Source: Paraburkholderia unamae (GTDB lineage: Bacteria; Pseudomonadota; Gammaproteobacteria; Burkholderiales; Burkholderiaceae). From it: 64,000 nt of DNA. Made by a program: the position numbers and the translations under genes. The notes beneath the pieces are model-generated. The model saw nothing but the letters and a program-made list of their open reading frames with translations, had not been told where the DNA came from and did no database searches. The stretch spans positions 62,001-126,000 of the forward strand of contig NZ_QLSU01000020.1 in the NCBI RefSeq assembly GCF_003268775.1, read 5' to 3'. Shown here piece by piece: positions 58,951 to 64,000 of the stretch. Numbering within the stretch: position 1 is the first letter of the stretch; each line of letters begins with the position of its first letter.

Positions 58951-59787
58951 ATGACCAACCCACCCGAACCGAGCGGCAACAACGAAGCGCCCCGCGAAAA
59001 AGACGGCGCCGCCGACGAAGTCACCGCGCTCGCGCGCGGCCTCGCCGTCCTGCGCTGTGTCGCGGCCGCCGACGCGCCGCTGAGCAATCGCGAGCTGACC
59101 GAACTGACGGGCATCCCGAAGCCCACGCTGTCGCGTCTCACGGGCACACTCGTGAGCACCGGCTTTCTCGCGCGGCTGCCCGACAGCGAGCGCTTCGTGC
59201 TCACCTCGTCGGTGCTGGAGCTCTCCAACGGATTCCTGCGCAACTCCGACATCCGCAGCCGCGCGCGGCCGTTCCTCACCCAGCTTGCCGAACGCACCGC
59301 CCTCTCGGTGCACCTCACGGTGCGCGACCGCCTCGATATGGTGGTGATCGACGCGATCCGCCCCCGTACGGCGGTGCTCGTCACGCGCCTCGAAGTCGGC
59401 TCGCGCATCGACATGGCGCGCACCGCGGTGGGCCGCGCCTATCTCGCCGCGCTCCACCCCGATGCGCGCACCGAACTCACCGCAGCGCTGCGGGCCTCGA
59501 CCGGCAACGACTGGGGGTTCGTCGGCAGCCGGCTCGACGCCGCGATCTCCGAGACCTCGGCACAGGGCTACGGGCTCGCGATCGGCGAGTGGTACGACGG
59601 CCTGAACGCCATCGCCACCGCGTTCGCCGGACCCAATGGCGAGATCTACGCGATCAACTGCGGCGGCGCCGCGCAGCAATGCCCGCGCGAATGGCTCGTC
59701 GCCCACGTCGTGCCGCTGATGCGCGAATGCGTCGCGCGCGTCGTCGAGGAAATCGGCGGCGCGCAGCGCCTGCCCATCGGATCCTGA
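58951..59787 (+). CDS. IclR-family transcriptional regulator
   Basis: 278 residues from ATG 58951 (MTNPPEPSGNN). The wHTH is EVTALARGLAVLRCVAAADAPLSNRELTELTGIPKPTLSRLTGTLVSTGFLARL; the effector domain has ARPFLTQLAERTALSVHLTVRDRLDMVVIDAIRP, ARTAVGRAYLAAL, AQGYGLAIGEWYDGLNAIATAF and a conserved NCGG segment. Distinct from the other IclR of this window. No obvious metabolic target lies beside it; the mdtA gene begins 500 bp downstream. The start lacks a strong RBS. Confidence 0.9.
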   Translation: MTNPPEPSGNNEAPREKDGAADEVTALARGLAVLRCVAAADAPLSNRELTELTGIPKPTLSRLTGTLVSTGFLARLPDSERFVLTSSVLELSNGFLRNSDIRSRARPFLTQLAERTALSVHLTVRDRLDMVVIDAIRPRTAVLVTRLEVGSRIDMARTAVGRAYLAALHPDARTELTAALRASTGNDWGFVGSRLDAAISETSAQGYGLAIGEWYDGLNAIATAFAGPNGEIYAINCGGAAQQCPREWLVAHVVPLMRECVARVVEEIGGAQRLPIGS

Positions 59788-60290
59788 GTGCCCACCGCCC
59801 CTTCGCCTTACAGAAAACCCTCAGCAGGTGTAACGACCGTAACGTCCTGAAAGAAACGCCGCTGGACTGTAACGAAGGGGGCAACGTAGCATCATGCTTT
59901 TTGGCGGCAAGGGCCGTCAGGGCTCGCCTGCGCGAAACCGGGCCTGGAGCAGGCCCAGGACGCAATCGCACGCGGCTCGCGCTGGGGCTGCCGGCTCGGC
60001 GCCTGCATGGCACACCGCGCGAACGGACGGAACGCACGGCTCACCTGGCCGCGCCCGCAGCGTCCGGTGCGCCTGTTGCGCCCACACGCCAGCCAGCCGC
60101 ACACCGCCCGTGACCTCATGGCGCGGCCCCGGCCAGCCCGCCACGGCGCCTGACATCAAGCTTGCGCGCCATCCACGTAGCATCGGCGCTCGTGCGGCGC
60201 GAGTGCGCCGCCCCATGCGTGCGCCTCGCCGCCCGCGACACATAATCCGCTCACACGAGAGCCCACGAGAACCCGTTACCGACCTGACCG
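59788..60290. other. Gene-free region between iclR and mdtA
   Basis: About 500 bp. Open frames on both strands (for example 59894-60328) are Arg/Pro/Ala-rich, overlap each other and lack ribosome-binding sites; I consider them non-coding. The presumed mdtA promoter is not recognisable. Confidence 0.5.
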
Positions 60291-61655
60291 ATGGATCAAC
60301 AAGAAAAGCGCCCGGATTCCTCCCGTAGAGATACGAAGCCGCAGTCCCCCGCTCCGGTCGCCGCCAGGCGCGGCAAGGGCAAGTTCATCGCGCTCGGCGT
60401 CGTGATCGTGATCGCCGGCATCGTGCTGGCACGCTGGCAACCGTGGAACAAGGCGCTTTCGGGCGGCAACGCAGCACCGGCGGCCGGCGCGCGCATGCGC
60501 CACGGCGGCCCGGGCGCGATGGCCAACATGCCCCAGCCGGTGAGCGTGGCCACGGCGAAGGCCGGCGACATGCCCATCGTCATCACCGCGCTCGGCACGG
60601 TCACGCCGCTCGCCGACATCACGGTGCGCACGCAACTTTCCGGCACGCTCCAGAACGTGTACTTCCAGGAAGGCCAGATGGTGAACAAGGGCGACGTGCT
60701 CGCCCAGATCGACCCGCGCCCGTACCAGATCTCGCTCGCCAACGCCGAAGGCCAGCTCGCGCGCGACCAGGCGCTGCTCGCCACCGCCCGCCTCGACCTC
60801 AAGCGCTACCAGACGCTGCTCTCGCAGGACTCGATCGCGAGCCAGCAGGTCGACACCCAGGCGTCGCTCGTCAAGCAGTACGAGGGCACCGTCAAGTCCG
60901 ATCAGGCCAACGTCGACACCTACAAGCTCGACCTCACCTACGCGCGCATCACCGCGCCCGTGTCGGGCCGCGTGGGCCTGCGCCAGGTCGATCCGGGCAA
61001 CTACGTGACGCCGGGCGACACCAACGGCCTTGTCGTGCTCACGCAGCTCGAACCGATCAGCGTGATCTTCACGACCTCGGAGGACAACCTGCCCTCCATC
61101 ATGAAACAGTTGCGCGCGGGCACGAAGATGTCGGTCACGGCCTACGACCGCAGCAACACCACGATGCTGGAAGCCGGCTCGCTCCAGACCATCGACAACC
61201 AGATCGACACCACGACCGGCACCGTCAAACTGCGCGCGAGCTTCACGAACCACGAGCAGATGCTCTTCCCGAACCAGTTCGTCAACGCGCGCCTGCTCGT
61301 CGATACGCTCCACAACGCCGTGATCGTCCCCACTTCAGCCGTGCTCAACGGCTCGCAAGGGCAGTACGTCTATGTCGCGAAACCCGACAACACCGTGACC
61401 GTGCGGCTCGTGAAGGTCGGCCCCGTGGACGCCGAGCGCACCAGCATCGCCTCGGGACTCGCCGTGGGCGAGCGCGTGGTGACCGACGGCTCGGACCGCC
61501 TGCGCGAAGGCGCGAAGATCACGATTCCCGCCGAGCATCCTCAGCACGCGAAGGGGGCAGCGGGCGCATCCGGTGCGAAGGGCGCATCGTGGGCCGGCGC
61601 CGCCTCGGGCGCGCATCATGGCCGCCGCCACGCCTCGCAGACGCAAGCCCAGTAA
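60291..61655 (+). CDS. mdtA: RND efflux membrane fusion protein (MdtA-like)
   Basis: 454 residues. One N-terminal membrane anchor (about 33-48), then the standard adaptor order: VSVATAKAGDMPIVITALGTVTPLADITVRTQLSGTLQNVYFQEGQMVNKGDVLAQIDPRPYQISLANAEGQLARDQALLATARLDLKRYQTLLSQDSIASQQ (lipoyl and helical hairpin), DLTYARITAPVSGRVGLRQVDPGNYVT and the beta-barrel. A His/Ala/Gly-rich tail ends the chain. It forms MdtABC-type drug export with the next gene, 6 bp downstream, and a partner further right. The RBS is weak. Confidence 0.93.
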   Translation: MDQQEKRPDSSRRDTKPQSPAPVAARRGKGKFIALGVVIVIAGIVLARWQPWNKALSGGNAAPAAGARMRHGGPGAMANMPQPVSVATAKAGDMPIVITALGTVTPLADITVRTQLSGTLQNVYFQEGQMVNKGDVLAQIDPRPYQISLANAEGQLARDQALLATARLDLKRYQTLLSQDSIASQQVDTQASLVKQYEGTVKSDQANVDTYKLDLTYARITAPVSGRVGLRQVDPGNYVTPGDTNGLVVLTQLEPISVIFTTSEDNLPSIMKQLRAGTKMSVTAYDRSNTTMLEAGSLQTIDNQIDTTTGTVKLRASFTNHEQMLFPNQFVNARLLVDTLHNAVIVPTSAVLNGSQGQYVYVAKPDNTVTVRLVKVGPVDAERTSIASGLAVGERVVTDGSDRLREGAKITIPAEHPQHAKGAAGASGAKGASWAGAASGAHHGRRHASQTQAQ

Positions 61656-61661
61656 GCCAGC

Positions 61662-64000
61662 ATGAATCCATCCCGCGCCTTTATCCTGCGGCCGGTCGGC
61701 ACGGCGCTGCTCATGGCGGCGATCATGCTGGTCGGTCTCGTCGCGCTGCGCTTCCTGCCGCTCTCCGCCCTGCCTGAAGTCGACTACCCGACCATCCAGG
61801 TGCAGACCTTCTATCCGGGCGCGAGCCCGGATGTGATGACGTCCTCGGTCACGGCGCCGCTCGAGCGCCAGTTCGGGCAGATGCCGTCGCTCAACCAGAT
61901 GTCGTCGCAAAGCTCGGCGGGCTCCTCGGTCATCACCTTGCAGTTCAGCCTCGACCTGCCGCTCGATGTGGCCGAGCAGGAAGTGCAGGCCGCCATCAAC
62001 GCGGCCGGCAACCTGCTGCCCTCGGACCTGCCCGCGCCGCCGATCTACGCGAAGGTGAACCCCGCCGACGCGCCGATCTTGACGCTCGCGATCACCTCGA
62101 AAACGCTGCCGCTCACGCAGATCCAGGATCTCGCCGATACGCGCCTCGCGCAGAAAATCTCGCAGGTGGCGGGCGTGGGCCTCGTGAGCCTGTCTGGCGG
62201 CCAGCGCCCCGCCGTGCGCATCCAGGCGAATCCGCGCGCGCTCGCGGCCTACGGCCTGAATCTGGACGACCTGCGCACGAGCATCTCGAACCTGAACGTC
62301 AACACGCCGAAGGGCAACTTCGACGGCCCCACGCGCGCCTACACGATCAACGCGAACGACCAGTTGACCGACGCCGACGCGTACAAGGACGCCGTGATCG
62401 CGTACCGCAACGGCCGCCCCGTCATGCTCACGGATGTCGCGAACATCGTGCAGGGCGCGGAGAACACCAAGCTCGGCGCGTGGGCGGACGGCACGCCCGC
62501 GATCATCCTGAACGTGCAGCGCCAGCCGGGCGCGAACGTGATCCAGGTGGTCGACAACATCAAGGCGCTCTTGCCGCAGTTGCAGGAATCGCTGCCCTCC
62601 TCGCTCGACGTGCAGATCGTCACCGACCGCACCACCACGATCCGCGCCTCGGTGCGCGACGTGCAGTTCGAGCTGCTGATGTCCGTGGTGCTCGTGGTGC
62701 TCGTGATGTACCTGTTCCTCGCGAACATCTACGCCACGATCATCCCCAGCCTTTCCGTGCCGCTTTCGCTCATCGGCACGCTCGCGGTCATGTACCTGTG
62801 CGGCTTCTCGCTCGACAACCTCTCGCTCATGGCGCTCACCATCGCGACAGGCTTCGTGGTGGACGACGCCATCGTCATGATCGAGAACATCGCACGCTAT
62901 GTCGAGGATGGCGAAACACCGCTCGAAGCGGCCTTGAAGGGCTCGAAACAGATCGGCTTCACCATCATCTCGCTCACGGTGTCGCTGATCGCGGTGCTGA
63001 TTCCGCTGCTCTTCATGGGCGACGTGGTGGGCCGCCTCTTTCACGAATTCGCCATCACGCTCGCAGTGACGATCGTGATCTCGGCCGTGGTCTCGCTCAC
63101 GCTCGTGCCGATGATGTGCGCGAAGATGCTGCGCCACACGCCGCCGCCCGAAAGCCATCGCTTCGAGGCGCGCGTGCACGCGTTCTTCGATTACATCATT
63201 GGCCGCTACGGCGTGGCGCTCGAATGGGTGCTCGAGCGCCAGCGCCTCACGATGATCGTGTTCCTCATCACGCTCGCGCTCACCGGCTTTCTTTACGTGG
63301 TCGTGCCCAAGGGCTTCTTCCCCGTGCAGGACACGGGCGTGATCCAGGCCATCACGCAGATGCCGCAGTCGGTGTCCTATGCGTCGATGGCCGAACGCCA
63401 GCAGGCGCTCGCCGCGGAGATCCTCAAGAACGAGAACGTCGAAAGCCTCACGTCGTTCATCGGCGTGGATGGCACCAACATCACGCTCAACAGCGGGCGC
63501 ATGCTCATCAACCTGAAGCCGCGCGACGACCGCAGCGAAACAGCGAGCGAGATCATTCGCGACCTGCAAAAGAGCGTGGCCCACGTGCCGGGCGCGACGC
63601 TCTACATGCAGCCGGTGCAGGACCTGACGATCGACTCGACGGTCAGCCCCACGCAATACCAGTTCATGCTGACCACGCCGAACATCCAGGACTTCACGAC
63701 CTGGGTGCCCAAGCTCGTGCAGCGTTTGCAGCAGTTGCCCGAACTCGCCGATGTCGCGACCGATCTCCAGGACCAGGGCAGCTCCGTGTTCATCGAGATC
63801 GACCGCGCGAGCGCGGCGCGCTACGGCATCACGCCCGCGACGGTGGACAACGCGCTTTACGACGCCTACGGCCAGCGCATCATCTCGACGATTTTCACGC
63901 AGTCGAACCAGTACCGCGTGATTCTCGAAGCCGACCCGGTGCTCCAGCACTACACCGATGCGCTGAACTCGATCTACCTGCCCTCCTCGACTTCGACCAC
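61662..64000 (+). CDS. mdtB: RND multidrug efflux permease (MdtB-like), C-terminus off the window
   Basis: The first 779 residues are visible. MNPSRAFILRPVGTALLMAAIMLVGLVALRFLPLSALPEVDYPTIQVQTFYPGASPDVM is the classical RND start. The proton-relay motif is in TM4 (LSLMALTIATGFVVDDAIVMIENI, two Asp), with GRPVMLTDVANIVQGAENTKLGAW of the porter domain and AITLAVTIVISAVVSLTLVPMMCAKML of TM6. MdtB pumps pair with MdtC in a heterotrimer; an MdtC gene probably lies beyond the right edge. Six bases separate it from mdtA. Confidence 0.94.
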   Translation, partial: MNPSRAFILRPVGTALLMAAIMLVGLVALRFLPLSALPEVDYPTIQVQTFYPGASPDVMTSSVTAPLERQFGQMPSLNQMSSQSSAGSSVITLQFSLDLPLDVAEQEVQAAINAAGNLLPSDLPAPPIYAKVNPADAPILTLAITSKTLPLTQIQDLADTRLAQKISQVAGVGLVSLSGGQRPAVRIQANPRALAAYGLNLDDLRTSISNLNVNTPKGNFDGPTRAYTINANDQLTDADAYKDAVIAYRNGRPVMLTDVANIVQGAENTKLGAWADGTPAIILNVQRQPGANVIQVVDNIKALLPQLQESLPSSLDVQIVTDRTTTIRASVRDVQFELLMSVVLVVLVMYLFLANIYATIIPSLSVPLSLIGTLAVMYLCGFSLDNLSLMALTIATGFVVDDAIVMIENIARYVEDGETPLEAALKGSKQIGFTIISLTVSLIAVLIPLLFMGDVVGRLFHEFAITLAVTIVISAVVSLTLVPMMCAKMLRHTPPPESHRFEARVHAFFDYIIGRYGVALEWVLERQRLTMIVFLITLALTGFLYVVVPKGFFPVQDTGVIQAITQMPQSVSYASMAERQQALAAEILKNENVESLTSFIGVDGTNITLNSGRMLINLKPRDDRSETASEIIRDLQKSVAHVPGATLYMQPVQDLTIDSTVSPTQYQFMLTTPNIQDFTTWVPKLVQRLQQLPELADVATDLQDQGSSVFIEIDRASAARYGITPATVDNALYDAYGQRIISTIFTQSNQYRVILEADPVLQHYTDALNSIYLPSSTST

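Noticed and set aside
59894..60328. 144-codon plus-strand ORF before mdtA
   Set aside because: Arg/Pro/Ala-rich, no RBS, overlaps the mdtA start and an equally open antisense frame.

Overview
The window looks like chromosome 1 of a Burkholderia sensu lato bacterium (a Paraburkholderia-like Burkholderiaceae). The basis is high G+C, the gene order scpB-rluB-rimP-nusA-infB-rbfA-truB, the odhA-odhB-lpdA operon followed by zapE, and an unusually large load of efflux, LysR, IclR and acyl-CoA genes. I see no rRNA or tRNA genes, CRISPR array, intact insertion sequence or prophage. Both ends cut genes: zapE at the left and an mdtB-type RND pump gene at the right.

Layout. 1-8.6 kb (minus strand): zapE (partial), the 2-oxoglutarate dehydrogenase operon (lpdA, odhB, odhA) and typA. 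9.1-14.4 kb (plus): a MarR regulator and a tripartite EmrAB-type drug efflux system with its outer-membrane lipoprotein, ending at a bidirectional terminator. 14.5-24.5 kb (minus): the translation/RNA block truB, rbfA, infB, nusA, rimP, then rluB and scpB. 24.8-27.1 kb: an aminotransferase with a LysR regulator. 27.5-31.2 kb: an accessory stretch of small genes, namely a lone IS5-type transposase N-terminal domain, two small secreted proteins each preceded by a 10-bp-period direct repeat, a small coupled gene pair, a YdcF-like protein and an 86-aa hypothetical. 31.5-36.9 kb: an EAL phosphodiesterase, arfB, a membrane protein, a FUSC exporter and a small membrane protein. 37.0-38.2 kb: a divergent Lrp regulator and a cysteine-dioxygenase-like cupin sharing a near-consensus Lrp box. 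38.3-46.8 kb: a catabolic island for an unknown carboxylic acid (MFS importer, nitronate-monooxygenase-like flavoprotein, two acyl-CoA dehydrogenases, family III CoA-transferase, acrylyl-CoA-reductase-like enzyme, IclR regulator). 46.9-54.8 kb: a large MscS channel, an atypical SDR with its Rrf2 regulator and two matching operators, a lipoprotein, a GNAT acetyltransferase, a DJ-1/PfpI protein, a membrane ORF that carries an intrinsic terminator, and an orphan histidine kinase. 55.3-58.4 kb: a sigma-54-type amt gene, an SDR and a LysR regulator. 58.5-64 kb: an undescribed small ORF or RNA with its own terminator, an IclR regulator behind a CRP-like site, and mdtA-mdtB RND efflux genes.

The core blocks are ordinary. 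The points most worth a second look are regulatory and small: the structured 55-codon transcript at 58.5-58.7 kb, the terminator inside the 52.7-kb ORF, the paired Rrf2 operators, the Lrp box, the direct repeats in front of the two secreted peptides, the domesticated transposase fragment, and the unassigned acyl-CoA pathway. All functional calls rest on motif recognition from translated sequence; no database search was run.
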